Source: a virus. Taken from it: DNA of 64,000 nt. Positions 35,805 through 43,717 of this stretch are shown here, one piece after another. Every line of letters starts with the position of its first letter. The first letter of the stretch is position 1. The stretch covers positions 1-64,000 of IMG/VR virus record IMGVR_UViG_3300020380_000001; one strand, given 5' to 3'. The position numbers and the translations under genes are program-made. Below the pieces are notes generated by a model. That model did not search any database. It saw only the letters and a program-made list of their open reading frames with translations, and was not told the origin of the DNA.

Positions 35805-35828
35805 AAAAGGGGCGCAAGGCCCCTTTTT
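35805..35828. terminator. Bidirectional terminator
   Basis: AAAAGGGGC pairs with GCCCCTTTT around 5 nt. T-runs on both sides let it stop the membrane peptide transcript on the plus strand and the small transcript on the minus strand. Confidence 0.88.
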
Positions 35829-35915
35829 AGTGCGAGAACTAGACTGGTAGCGACACCTACGCCCTCGACGTACCATACCTTAACGGTCCTAAGGCTGGAT
35901 TCTTTTTAAATTATA
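35805..35915 (-). ncRNA. Candidate small antisense-oriented RNA
   Basis: A late box (CTAAATA, minus) at 35920-35926 and the terminator at 35805-35828 define a transcript of about 110 nt. It can form CCTTA/TAAGG and GGTA/TACC helices with an inner GCG/CGC. It could instead encode a 28-residue Arg-rich peptide (35790-35876, MVRRGRRCRYQ). The plus strand here also contains TAACGGTCCTAAGG, the core of a conserved 23S rRNA site, probably by chance. Confidence 0.4.
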
Positions 35916-35919
35916 CTTG

Positions 35920-35926
35920 TATTTAG
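35920..35926 (-). promoter_or_regulatory. Late promoter box CTAAATA (minus)
   Basis: On the minus strand CTAAATA would drive only the short segment down to 35805, since no larger minus-strand gene follows. Confidence 0.45.
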
Positions 35927-35978
35927 TGCCTTCAGTTGTTATAGTTACTTTGAACTTAAAAACGACAAGGTGAATGAT

Positions 35979-36191
35979 ATGTATACTCAAGAACAAGAAC
36001 GAATCAAAGCAAAGACTATCGCAGCAATTAACAGCGCTCGCGAAGTGCTTAAGGCTGCCCGTGAAGGCAAAACCACCCAACGCGAGGCGTTTAACGCTCG
36101 TCAGAGCATAACTTCTGCTTTGATTATTTCTGACGCGGCTAACATTAGTCGTGATGAATACATCGGCTTATATGAGGATTGTTATGAGTAA
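35979..36191 (+). CDS. Hypothetical helical protein, 70 aa
   Basis: The ATG follows AAGG by 8 nt; an in-frame GTG three codons earlier overlaps the Shine-Dalgarno. Charged helical protein (TQEQERIKAKTIAAINSA). First gene of a tightly packed run leading to the DNA ligase. Function unknown. Confidence 0.7.
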   Translation: MYTQEQERIKAKTIAAINSAREVLKAAREGKTTQREAFNARQSITSALIISDAANISRDEYIGLYEDCYE

Positions 36192-36543
36192 TACAGCCAA
36201 AATCGGTGTAATTAATGAAATCTTCGGTAGCGAGTTTATTATCAACGCTTCTGCGAAATCAGAGCCATACGGTGTTGATGGCTTGCCTAAAGGCTATGAC
36301 CCGTTAATTACACCCACTTGTACGTTTGAACAGAGAACGTCTGAAACTCATCGCAATGAGCGTCGAACCTTTTTCTTAATCGAACATGGCGGTTTTGTGG
36401 TCGTTGGACGGCTATGCACTGCCATGCCCGGGAGCGGTTATGACGAATACGCTGTGATTCATAACTGCGAGCCTGCTGACACCGAAGACGGTGATATGGC
36501 AAAGCGCCGGTTTTATTCATGGCAAAAAACACTAGGACAGTGA
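36184..36543 (+). CDS. Hypothetical protein, 119 aa
   Basis: Start set by GAGGA about 7 nt upstream and an 8-nt overlap with the previous gene. The sequence is mixed alpha/beta (FFLIEHGGFVVVGRL). No family recognised. Part of the ligase run. Confidence 0.65.
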   Translation: MSNTAKIGVINEIFGSEFIINASAKSEPYGVDGLPKGYDPLITPTCTFEQRTSETHRNERRTFFLIEHGGFVVVGRLCTAMPGSGYDEYAVIHNCEPADTEDGDMAKRRFYSWQKTLGQ

Positions 36544-36545
36544 GC

Positions 36546-36791
36546 ATGACTACACTCAGAGAGTTTGTTCAAGAAGCGGTAATGCGCGACGTCTGGGTTT
36601 ATGAAGAAAAAACTGAATACGACTTTTCGTATGAAAATAAGTACTTTGCTTTAAACCGAGCAGGGCACTTACATGGCATGTATTGCGGCACAACCAACAA
36701 AGCAACATGGTATAGCCGCCCAATGATGCAATTCAGTAAGAGCTATCGTAAATTCCAACGTATTAAATTAAAAGATGTGGAGGCCAAATGA
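36546..36791 (+). CDS. Hypothetical protein, 81 aa
   Basis: ATG at 36546 after AGGAC. A small aromatic and basic protein (YDFSYENKYFALNRAGHLHG). Its stop overlaps the ligase start by 4 nt (ATGA), so it is translationally coupled to ligase. Function unknown. Confidence 0.65.
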   Translation: MTTLREFVQEAVMRDVWVYEEKTEYDFSYENKYFALNRAGHLHGMYCGTTNKATWYSRPMMQFSKSYRKFQRIKLKDVEAK

Positions 36792-38107
36792 GCCAGATTT
36801 TCCCTATACTTGAGCAGCTCAGTTCAAGTCGTTCTCGCTTGCACAAAGAAGCTGTGCTGAAGGATAATAAAGAAAACGTGCTGTTCCGTCGTGTTCTGCA
36901 ATACGCACTTAATGGATTAATGCCATTTTATATGCGTGCCGCTCCTGAATTCACACCTGCTACGACTGACGCTTCTGTTACACTTGACGAGTTTTTGGAT
37001 GTGCTGGATTTGTTATCAGCACGAGTAGTCACCGGCCATGCTGCGCGTGACTTAGTTATTGAGAACTTAAGTAAAATGTCACCCGGTGATGCTGATGTCG
37101 GCGCTCGTGTACTAGCCAAAGACCTGCGCTGCGGGATTAGTCATAAAACAGTAAACAAAATACTAGGCAAGGACTTTGTATCTGAATACCCTGTATTACT
37201 TGCTGAGAAAAAGTCAGACAAGTACATCGCTGAAAATATTACATGGCCTGCATTTTGCCAGAATAAGTTTGATGGTATGCGTTCAAATGCGGTGCTTGAT
37301 ACAGATGGCGCTGTGCTGTGGTTCACCCGTAACGGTAAAACACTGTCGTTCCATAACGTGCTAGACTGTTCAGTCACACAATTCGTTACTCATACAGGCC
37401 GTTCTTCAGGTATGCTGGATGGCGAGCTAGTGGTGCTTGACGAAAACGGCAACGTGCTACCTAGAAAAACAGGCAACGGCATTTTGAACAAAGCAATTAA
37501 AGGCACGATAAGCGAAGAAGAAGCCAGTCGTATCAGATTCCATGTTTGGGACTTTGTTGAACTAAGTGACTACACGATGCGCCGAGGTGAAACCCCGTAT
37601 GTTGCTCGCTTGAATGACCTTGCCAAAATGGCAGAGGCTGACGTGCACGGTATTACAGTGGTAGAGACGAACGAAGTGCAAGACTTAAGTGAAGTTGAAG
37701 AGCACTTCAAGAAAGCTACGTCGAATGGTGAAGAAGGCGTGATGCTCAAAAACAAAACGCACTTGTGGAGTTCTACTCGCTCTAAGGAAATCATCAAATT
37801 CAAGATGGAACTTGAAGCTGACTTACTGTGCGTTGGCTGGGAGTTAGGTACTGGCAAAAACGCAGAGCGTCTAGGTGCATTAGTGCTTACAGATGGCACT
37901 GGCGAACTTAAAGTAAATGTTGGGTCAGGGTTTAACGACACACACCGCGACAATATAAAGGCAGAAGATGTGGTAGGCCAGATAGTCGCTGTTAAGTATA
38001 ACGAGAAAATCCAACGCAACGACGGGTCATGGTCGTTATTCTTACCGATTTTTATTGAGATACGAAGCGACAAATCTGAGCCAAATACTCTTAACGAGCT
38101 GGCATAA
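36788..38107 (+). CDS. gp30: ATP-dependent DNA ligase, 439 aa
   Basis: T4 gp30-type ligase (T4 protein 487 aa). An N-terminal helical DNA-binding region (residues 1-150) precedes the adenylation motif NKFDGMR with catalytic Lys160, matching Lys159 in T4. Later motifs include GMLDGELVV (motif III), GEEGVMLKN (motif IV) and IIKFKME (motif V), and the OB fold follows. It seals nicks in replication, repair and recombination. Confidence 0.93.
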   Translation: MSQIFPILEQLSSSRSRLHKEAVLKDNKENVLFRRVLQYALNGLMPFYMRAAPEFTPATTDASVTLDEFLDVLDLLSARVVTGHAARDLVIENLSKMSPGDADVGARVLAKDLRCGISHKTVNKILGKDFVSEYPVLLAEKKSDKYIAENITWPAFCQNKFDGMRSNAVLDTDGAVLWFTRNGKTLSFHNVLDCSVTQFVTHTGRSSGMLDGELVVLDENGNVLPRKTGNGILNKAIKGTISEEEASRIRFHVWDFVELSDYTMRRGETPYVARLNDLAKMAEADVHGITVVETNEVQDLSEVEEHFKKATSNGEEGVMLKNKTHLWSSTRSKEIIKFKMELEADLLCVGWELGTGKNAERLGALVLTDGTGELKVNVGSGFNDTHRDNIKAEDVVGQIVAVKYNEKIQRNDGSWSLFLPIFIEIRSDKSEPNTLNELA

Positions 38108-38112
38108 AATAG

Positions 38113-38152
38113 TTGCAAAAATAATTTAAGGTACTATAATAAGTAGTACCTT
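38113..38152 (+). promoter_or_regulatory. Sigma70-like promoter with overlapping palindrome
   Basis: TTGCAA (38113-38118), 16 nt, TATAAT (38135-38140). An 8-bp inverted repeat, AAGGTACT (38128-38135) and AGTACCTT (38145-38152), brackets the -10 and the predicted start, which is a typical place for an operator. Confidence 0.7.
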
Positions 38153-38188
38153 AAAACACTAACTAAAAATAACAACAAAGGTGTTATC

Positions 38189-38404
38189 ATGAGAAACAAA
38201 ACTGCCAAACTAATTCGTAAGAAAGCACGCCAGACAGCACAGCAAGCGAGTTGGCCGACCTCTAATCCGGTTGTGCAATTTACTCGCAAAGTGCAAGTAG
38301 GCGGCGGCATTGTTGAGCTGCCCGGAACTATCGTTGAAGAGAATTCCGAACGTGCTTTGTACAAAACTTTTAAGCGCAAGTATAAAGCGTTTCGAAGTGC
38401 ATGA
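38189..38404 (+). CDS. Small basic protein, 71 aa
   Basis: ATG after AAAGG. Strongly basic ends (NKTAKLIRKKARQTAQQ and KTFKRKYKAFRSA) around a short beta-like centre suggest a nucleic-acid-binding protein. It has its own host-type promoter and palindrome, so it may be an early regulator. A hairpin (38434-38451) and a terminator follow. Confidence 0.65.
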   Translation: MRNKTAKLIRKKARQTAQQASWPTSNPVVQFTRKVQVGGGIVELPGTIVEENSERALYKTFKRKYKAFRSA

Positions 38405-38458
38405 TTTATTGACGCGCCTCTCCTTTTAGCGCAATGCCCTCCGTAGGGCATCCCCCTT

Positions 38459-38484
38459 AACCCGCCTCCCGGCGGGTTTTTTTT
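38459..38484 (+). terminator. Terminator before the tube gene
   Basis: AACCCGCC pairs with GGCGGGTT around a short loop, followed by eight T. A second hairpin, ATGCCCT with AGGGCAT, precedes it at 38434-38451. Confidence 0.93.
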
Positions 38485-38511
38485 GCTCAAAATACAAATA
38501 CTTCTAGACTG

Positions 38512-38518
38512 CTAAATA
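38512..38518 (+). promoter_or_regulatory. Late promoter box CTAAATA
   Basis: CTAAATA lies 36 nt before gp19. Confidence 0.7.
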
Positions 38519-38553
38519 GATATGAAGATCTACTTTTAGGAGTTTTAAAACAT

Positions 38554-39171
38554 ATGGCTGATTATTCAAAATTCGGTGTGCCGCTAGATGGTAATAAGTT
38601 AGGTATGCTTCAGCCGAAGTTCCAGTATAGGTTCCGCGTTGTTTTCAAAAACATCGGGTACTCATCTGACTCAAGGGTTCTTACACAGAATATAATTTCT
38701 GCCGAGCGTCCTAAGGTTGAATTCGCAACTGTTGAACAGAATGCATACAACTCGAAGGCGTACTTTGCAGGTAGACACACATGGCAACCAATCACTATTA
38801 GACTATACGATGATATGTCTAACGGTGTTGTATCTCTTATTGGTCAACAAGTACAGAAGCAAATGAACCATAGAGAACAAACTTCGGCAACCGCGGGCGC
38901 GAACTATAAGTTCACCTGCGAAATCCACACACTAGACGGTACAAATAACGATGAAATCGAGCGTTGGGTATGTGACGGATGTTGGATCCTGAACTATACT
39001 ACGCCTGACAGTGAGTACACGTCGAACGAGGGTATGAATGAAGTTTCTATCCAACTTCAGTACGACACGGCTACCCAGTTAGTTGGCCCTAATGACTTAG
39101 GCGGCAACGTACGATCTGGCGATCCTATGCCTAATACCCCTAGTCCGGGTGATTCAATTAGCATCGGATAA
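38554..39171 (+). CDS. gp19: Tail tube protein, 205 aa
   Basis: T4 gp19-type tube subunit (T4 protein 163 aa). KFQYRFRVVFKNIG near the start, the SAERPKVEF segment and a C-terminal beta block (EVSIQLQYDTATQ) fit the tube fold. Rings of six stack inside the sheath. Expressed from its own late promoter and followed by a tube-like baseplate protein. Confidence 0.85.
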   Translation: MADYSKFGVPLDGNKLGMLQPKFQYRFRVVFKNIGYSSDSRVLTQNIISAERPKVEFATVEQNAYNSKAYFAGRHTWQPITIRLYDDMSNGVVSLIGQQVQKQMNHREQTSATAGANYKFTCEIHTLDGTNNDEIERWVCDGCWILNYTTPDSEYTSNEGMNEVSIQLQYDTATQLVGPNDLGGNVRSGDPMPNTPSPGDSISIG

Positions 39172-39177
39172 TAATTG

Positions 39178-40518
39178 ATGGCAAGGCCTGATATTAATAG
39201 CCCTGGTATTGTGATCCAAGATTCCTGGCATGCCGCCAGGATCTTCGATCCTACTGATTACAACAATCCAAATGCGGTAACCTCGCTACCCACTTCTAAA
39301 GATTTATTCTTAGTTGAGTTTAAGTTTAACAACTTAAGCGAAGTAGGAAGGAAGTACGAAGAAGACATCCAGCAATCGTTCCTTATGAGCATCGTTCGCT
39401 CGGTAACAGGCGGCGGCATAAACACTGATGTGGCTTATGCAAAGGATCACCGCAACAAGAAGATAACGTATCATACCGGACTGTCGTATAATGATTTAAG
39501 CCTGACTATTGCTGATAGCGCAGACGGGCGAGCTCGCCACCTATACAACCTTTACCGTCGTTACTATTTCGGATCCGGGTGGGATTCATACAAAAACGGC
39601 GACAAAGAAGAAAAAGAACAAATAGGATCCGGCTTCCACTTCCATGGCTACAAAGTGGACGATGAAGATAACGTACCTGAGTACTTGCTTCAGTATGTGC
39701 GTATAGTGTCGTTATATGGTGGCCCACAGGGTCAAGTAATTGAGTATGTGAATCCACTCATTACAACATTCCAGCATGGTGGCCACAGCTATGATGAAGA
39801 CGGCTTTAACTCGTTTGATATTACGCTTAAGCCGCAGTCTGTAGCATTAAAGACGTTTAACCGCCATGACTTCTTGGCCGTTATGCAAGACAACCTGCCG
39901 TTCTATGATGATAATATTAGATCAGGCGGCAAGCACTATTACCCGGACGGCAGTCCTACTCGCTACATTGGTAATAGATTTGACCTCGCGTCTGCTGCCC
40001 CGACTACTGAGATATTTCTTAATCAGGGCCAGAACACCACTAATGCCGCAGCCCAAGCCGAAAGAAACACGGCAGCTAACGCCATGGCGTCTGCACAGAA
40101 CGCGACTACGACCCCTGCAGGTAGTACCTCGGTATTGTCTGGTGCTGTAGGCACAGGTGCAGTAGGTGGCACCGCTGGTAATACGGCAACCGCCGCAAAG
40201 AAAGCAGTGCAAGAAAAGCAGAAAGAAAAATCGTTTTTGGATAGCTTGCGAGAAAACGTGCCCGGCTTTGACGGATACGTGCAGATAGTAACTGACGCTC
40301 TCCCTGATTTTACTAACATTAATAGTGTTGCTAACTTCAGAGCTAGTGACTTGAAAAATGTACCTGATCGTTTAGGTAACCGCGCTAAGTGGCAAGGCAC
40401 CGGTTTTGTAGAAGAAACAGCAAAAGAAGAATGGAAAGGCGCAGCCGAAAGCGTAAAAGACTGGTACAACTCGGAAGACGAGCCAGAGCAAGAAGATCCG
40501 GGCATCACTAATGGCTGA
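39178..40518 (+). CDS. Tube-like baseplate protein (gp54 or gp48 type), 446 aa
   Basis: The first 250 residues resemble tube proteins: LFLVEFKFN at the start, YHTGLSYNDLSLTIADS in the middle and a FDITLKPQSV strand like the last tube strand. Ala/Thr-rich low-complexity sequence and a helical tail follow. T4 gp54 (320 aa) and gp48 start the tube on the baseplate; position after gp19 supports one of these, but which is unclear. ATG taken at 39178 rather than the TTG one codon before. Confidence 0.55.
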   Translation: MARPDINSPGIVIQDSWHAARIFDPTDYNNPNAVTSLPTSKDLFLVEFKFNNLSEVGRKYEEDIQQSFLMSIVRSVTGGGINTDVAYAKDHRNKKITYHTGLSYNDLSLTIADSADGRARHLYNLYRRYYFGSGWDSYKNGDKEEKEQIGSGFHFHGYKVDDEDNVPEYLLQYVRIVSLYGGPQGQVIEYVNPLITTFQHGGHSYDEDGFNSFDITLKPQSVALKTFNRHDFLAVMQDNLPFYDDNIRSGGKHYYPDGSPTRYIGNRFDLASAAPTTEIFLNQGQNTTNAAAQAERNTAANAMASAQNATTTPAGSTSVLSGAVGTGAVGGTAGNTATAAKKAVQEKQKEKSFLDSLRENVPGFDGYVQIVTDALPDFTNINSVANFRASDLKNVPDRLGNRAKWQGTGFVEETAKEEWKGAAESVKDWYNSEDEPEQEDPGITNG

Positions 40519-40870
40519 TTTTAATTTTACAAGTGATACGAATAAGGCTGCTGAAAAGCGTTTATCGGGCATGCAATATCAACGTGAGTCAGTTGATTAC
40601 CGACGTATATTCCCGTTAGTAAGTATATTCAGAAACGCTGGTGCGAGTAATACGGTTGCTGAGTTCGCTGCCCTGCAAATGTTTAACTTGGCTGAAACAA
40701 CCGGTAAAAGCCCGTTCACTCTTGCACAAGAAACGATAGCCACAGGCAGCCTGTCTCTTGCAGATGATATCATTGATACACTTAATAGACTAGGGTACTC
40801 TGATATGCAATACGGCTCATACAGAGACTCTAGCGACCAAGTAATAGACCGTAACATTAAGAGATTTTGA
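40511..40870 (+). CDS. Hypothetical structural protein, 119 aa
   Basis: It overlaps the previous gene by 8 nt and the next by 1 nt (TGATG), inside the baseplate-head completion run. A helical protein with FRNAGASNTVAEFAALQMFN and an acidic C-terminal third. No family recognised; a baseplate or tail completion role is suggested only by context. Confidence 0.65.
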   Translation: MADFNFTSDTNKAAEKRLSGMQYQRESVDYRRIFPLVSIFRNAGASNTVAEFAALQMFNLAETTGKSPFTLAQETIATGSLSLADDIIDTLNRLGYSDMQYGSYRDSSDQVIDRNIKRF

Positions 40871-41331
40871 TGAGAAACCGATTTAGTCAAGGTATATACG
40901 AAGTACAAAATACCGAAAAGTATGTCGGTAATAAGCGCCCTACATATAGATCTTCGTGGGAAAGGGGATTCATGCACACGTTGGATCACCACCCATCTGT
41001 ACTTGAATGGGCATCCGAACCTATAAAAATACCTTATGTCAACCCCCAAACTGGCCGCCCCGCTAACTACATTCCTGACTTTCTAATAAAGTATACGAAA
41101 GCTGACGGCTCTGTTGTAGTGGATTTGATTGAAATAAAACCCGCTAGTCAGACACACGAAAGTCGTGCAAAAAGTAAAAACGATAAAACACAGCAAGTTA
41201 TCAATGCAGCAAAATGGGAGGCAGCAAGTAACTTCAGCAAAATGCGCGGAATAACTTTTCGGATATTAACTGAGGATCAGTTGTTCGGGAAGAAGAGTGG
41301 AACAAAAAGAAAAAAACAGGGCTTCGGATAA
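40870..41331 (+). CDS. gp4: Head completion protein, 153 aa
   Basis: T4 gp4/gp50-type head completion protein (T4 150 aa) with a nuclease-like fold. YRSSWERGFMHTLDHHP, then the WASEPIKIPYVNP segment, IPDFLIKY (Asp) and LIEIKPAS (E-x-K) are the family landmarks and also match the PD-(D/E)XK pattern. It is needed for packaged heads to become competent for tail joining. The stop codon lies within the bidirectional terminator. Confidence 0.85.
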   Translation: MRNRFSQGIYEVQNTEKYVGNKRPTYRSSWERGFMHTLDHHPSVLEWASEPIKIPYVNPQTGRPANYIPDFLIKYTKADGSVVVDLIEIKPASQTHESRAKSKNDKTQQVINAAKWEAASNFSKMRGITFRILTEDQLFGKKSGTKRKKQGFG

Positions 41332-41341
41332 GCCCTGTTTT
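41313..41341. terminator. Bidirectional terminator between convergent genes
   Basis: AAAACAGGGCT pairs with AGCCCTGTTTT, an 11-bp stem around 7 nt, with A-runs before and T after. It can end transcripts from both sides. Confidence 0.92.
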
Positions 41342-41354
41342 CGTATGTGTATAA

Positions 41355-41960
41355 TTACGCGTTAGTAGTGTAAACTGAATCAAACGCTCGTGATTTACCA
41401 GTACCGGTTGAGTTAAGGCGCTGTGCAGTTTGGCCATTAACTTGGGCGGTAAGCTTACGGGTTTCAACGTTATAAATCATTTCGTCACCGTCGAACTTGC
41501 CTGGAACAGGAACAAACGTATTCGGTGAAATTGTCTCAGACTTAATACGGCGTAGCTTGATGCCAGTAGGACCTTTTAGTCCGGTAACTTCGTAAAATGT
41601 CGCTGGACCTTCTTCGGCTGTATAGAACACTTCACCTTTAGAAATGCCTAGCGGTTTCATGCGCTTAGCACGAGTTTCAAGCTTTTTAGCTTCCTTACGT
41701 GCAACACGCTCGGCTAGTGGCTTGACCCAATCGTTAATACGTGCGTCGCGAACTTCTGCGCTATCATATGCAAAAAACGCGTCAGGTGTTGCACGCTTAC
41801 CTTGGAACATAGCTGCTTGGAATTTTTTGTTTTCTGGGTCGTCAGAAATATAAACCACAGCGTGGATTGATTCAAGCCCAGCAATACGAACAGGTGTTTT
41901 TCCTTCAATATAAGCTGCGCGGTCTTTGATCATTTCGTTAATAACGTCACGTTTTGACAT
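41355..41960 (-). CDS. Hypothetical basic protein, 201 aa
   Basis: Start at 41960 behind GAGGAAC. The middle is a charged helix (RVARKEAKKLETRAKRMK), followed by a beta-rich half ending in a Thr/Asn-rich tail. No family recognised. It stands alone on the minus strand between gp4 and the terminase genes. The 170 bp upstream (41961-42130) hold no gene. Confidence 0.65.
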   Translation of the reverse strand: MSKRDVINEMIKDRAAYIEGKTPVRIAGLESIHAVVYISDDPENKKFQAAMFQGKRATPDAFFAYDSAEVRDARINDWVKPLAERVARKEAKKLETRAKRMKPLGISKGEVFYTAEEGPATFYEVTGLKGPTGIKLRRIKSETISPNTFVPVPGKFDGDEMIYNVETRKLTAQVNGQTAQRLNSTGTGKSRAFDSVYTTNA

Positions 41961-42135
41961 ACTATAGTTCCTCATGGGATTTGATAAGTTTACAATAAAT
42001 TATTTTGGCATACGAATCCTAATTCTGCGCCAGTTGCATCCTTCGATGCTCTACAACCACAATTAATACCGTAGTTGGATAAGTCATTTCAAGCGTAGTA
42101 TTGCACCAGCCGATCATGTTGTCAACACATTTTAA

Positions 42136-42142
42136 CTAAATA
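42136..42142 (+). promoter_or_regulatory. Late promoter box CTAAATA
   Basis: CTAAATA lies 25 nt before the terminase small subunit. Confidence 0.65.
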
Positions 42143-42166
42143 AAAGAAATAAATCTGGTGGTAGTA

Positions 42167-42658
42167 ATGCTAAACAAAAAAGTAGAAGAATCCTTAGACA
42201 TGATGCCGGCAAGCGATTTACGAGATATTATAGACGATAAAGAAGTTATATCTAATTCAAAAGAAACCAAGCAAGAGTTGGTTGATCGTTTAAGTGCAAT
42301 GGAGAAACTCGACGTTAGCTTGCCTAATATAAACGGGCTAGAAGAACACGAGGAAGAGATGAATCAGATCTCGGCTAAGGCCATGCAGTCTTTTAAAGAC
42401 TTGATGGACCTAGGCTTGCAAGTAAACGACAACGCTGCTGGGCGTATGTTTGAAGTCGCGGCAACTATGCTAAAGATTGCACACGATAGCTCTTCGGCTA
42501 AGGCAGACAGAAAGCTTAAAATCTTAGACATGCTAATGAAAAAAGCCAAGCTAGATAATGATGTAGACCCTAGTAAGGGACAGGGCGGCGACGGTGTTAC
42601 GTTAGACCGTGAAGAAATATTAAAGCAAATCAGGGATGCTGCGAAGAATGAGTCTTAA
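42167..42658 (+). CDS. gp16: Terminase small subunit, 163 aa
   Basis: Length equals T4 gp16 (164 aa). An acidic N-terminus precedes a central coiled coil (FEVAATMLKIAHDSSSAK), the family's best-known segment. It forms rings that recognise DNA and regulate gp17. Start ATG 42167 is preferred to the in-frame GTG at 42158. Two genes separate it from gp17. Confidence 0.85.
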   Translation: MLNKKVEESLDMMPASDLRDIIDDKEVISNSKETKQELVDRLSAMEKLDVSLPNINGLEEHEEEMNQISAKAMQSFKDLMDLGLQVNDNAAGRMFEVAATMLKIAHDSSSAKADRKLKILDMLMKKAKLDNDVDPSKGQGGDGVTLDREEILKQIRDAAKNES

Positions 42659-43295
42659 TTTTACACGAAAATTTTCAGATTACTTGGGTGAATCTAACAA
42701 AACATATGAGGTGCAAGTAAAGCTAGCAAACGTGCACATGGAAGACGATATCGAAGAGGTTATCGAAGCAATAATCTCTAAGCTAGATATCGTTGAATCA
42801 ACTGGGTATAGTGAGACACCAGTAGTTACATGCCATCCGGCATTCCCTAATCTAGGTCCAACGTTTGTTACGCACTGCAAATATGTGGTCAAGTACCCGT
42901 CAACCAATGATGAAATTCGTCGCCATCTTAATCATGCGCTACGAATGGACGAGACCAACTTGCACTTAGTAGTAGACGTGCACGCACGCGCTACACCGCC
43001 AGTTATGTGCGAAGATGACGACAGCGAATATGTACCTAAAGTGTCACACGAAATACAAGACGACGAGATTCCACAAACTGATCCTGAAGTTGTGGAGGTT
43101 GCTGAGTACGAACATCCTGAGCATTTCAAGCTGAGCAAATATGACATGAACAAGGAAACGTCTGGATTTGAGCGTGATATTGCAACATACGACGAAGAGC
43201 GCGACAGCGTAGAAAGTTCTTATACTGCTCGCCCTAATGCGCCTGAAGGCATAAGCCTGTTTTCAAGTGTAGATAATCCTGATCCAGGAGCGTAA
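42648..43295 (+). CDS. Hypothetical protein between terminase genes, 215 aa
   Basis: It overlaps gp16 by 11 nt. The first 110 residues are an alpha/beta domain (YEVQVKLANVHMEDDIEEV), and the second half is acidic and apparently disordered. Its place between gp16 and gp17 suggests a packaging or head role, but no family is recognised. Confidence 0.65.
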   Translation: MSLNFTRKFSDYLGESNKTYEVQVKLANVHMEDDIEEVIEAIISKLDIVESTGYSETPVVTCHPAFPNLGPTFVTHCKYVVKYPSTNDEIRRHLNHALRMDETNLHLVVDVHARATPPVMCEDDDSEYVPKVSHEIQDDEIPQTDPEVVEVAEYEHPEHFKLSKYDMNKETSGFERDIATYDEERDSVESSYTARPNAPEGISLFSSVDNPDPGA

Positions 43296-43297
43296 CT

Positions 43298-43717
43298 GTG
43301 CGAATAAGTGAAGTTCTTAATCCGCTATACGAGTTTACCAGCACGCCGCCGGACAGACCTATCACTAAGTCAGAGCTTGATGAGCTTGAAAAATATCTAG
43401 ATCAGCTTTATGCGAAGCATGGTCTAGATATTGAGTTCACTCGCCATTTCCTTGATAGAGTAAACGACCAGCGCAACAAAAAGCAAATAACAACCGGCGA
43501 ACTTTTTAAAATGTTTGGTAAAGCCCAGCGCGACTACGGGTCAGATTTTTCCACGATCCGCAAAAGCGAACAGGGCGTAATACACGACAAAGAAACGGAT
43601 TTAAACGGTCCGTTTGTAATTGACTTTGACCGCCGCAAGAAGCAGTGGACTTTATTCGCTAAGACTGTTATGCGCAAGTCTAATTTCAAAACCACATCCA
43701 AAAAGTACGAGGTTTAA
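43298..43717 (+). CDS. Conserved hypothetical protein next to gp17, 139 aa
   Basis: GTG start behind AGGAG. A helical N-terminus precedes FTRHFLDRVNDQRNKKQIT and a beta segment ending in LFAKTVMRKSNFKT; small proteins of this type occur in other marine T4-like phages. It ends directly before gp17. Function is unknown; a toxin-like (RelE-type) fold is possible. Confidence 0.65.
   Translation: MRISEVLNPLYEFTSTPPDRPITKSELDELEKYLDQLYAKHGLDIEFTRHFLDRVNDQRNKKQITTGELFKMFGKAQRDYGSDFSTIRKSEQGVIHDKETDLNGPFVIDFDRRKKQWTLFAKTVMRKSNFKTTSKKYEV

Noticed and set aside
35876-35897. TAACGGTCCTAAGG, like the 23S rRNA I-CeuI region
   Set aside because: Only 14 bases match, no rRNA context; likely chance within a short hairpin.
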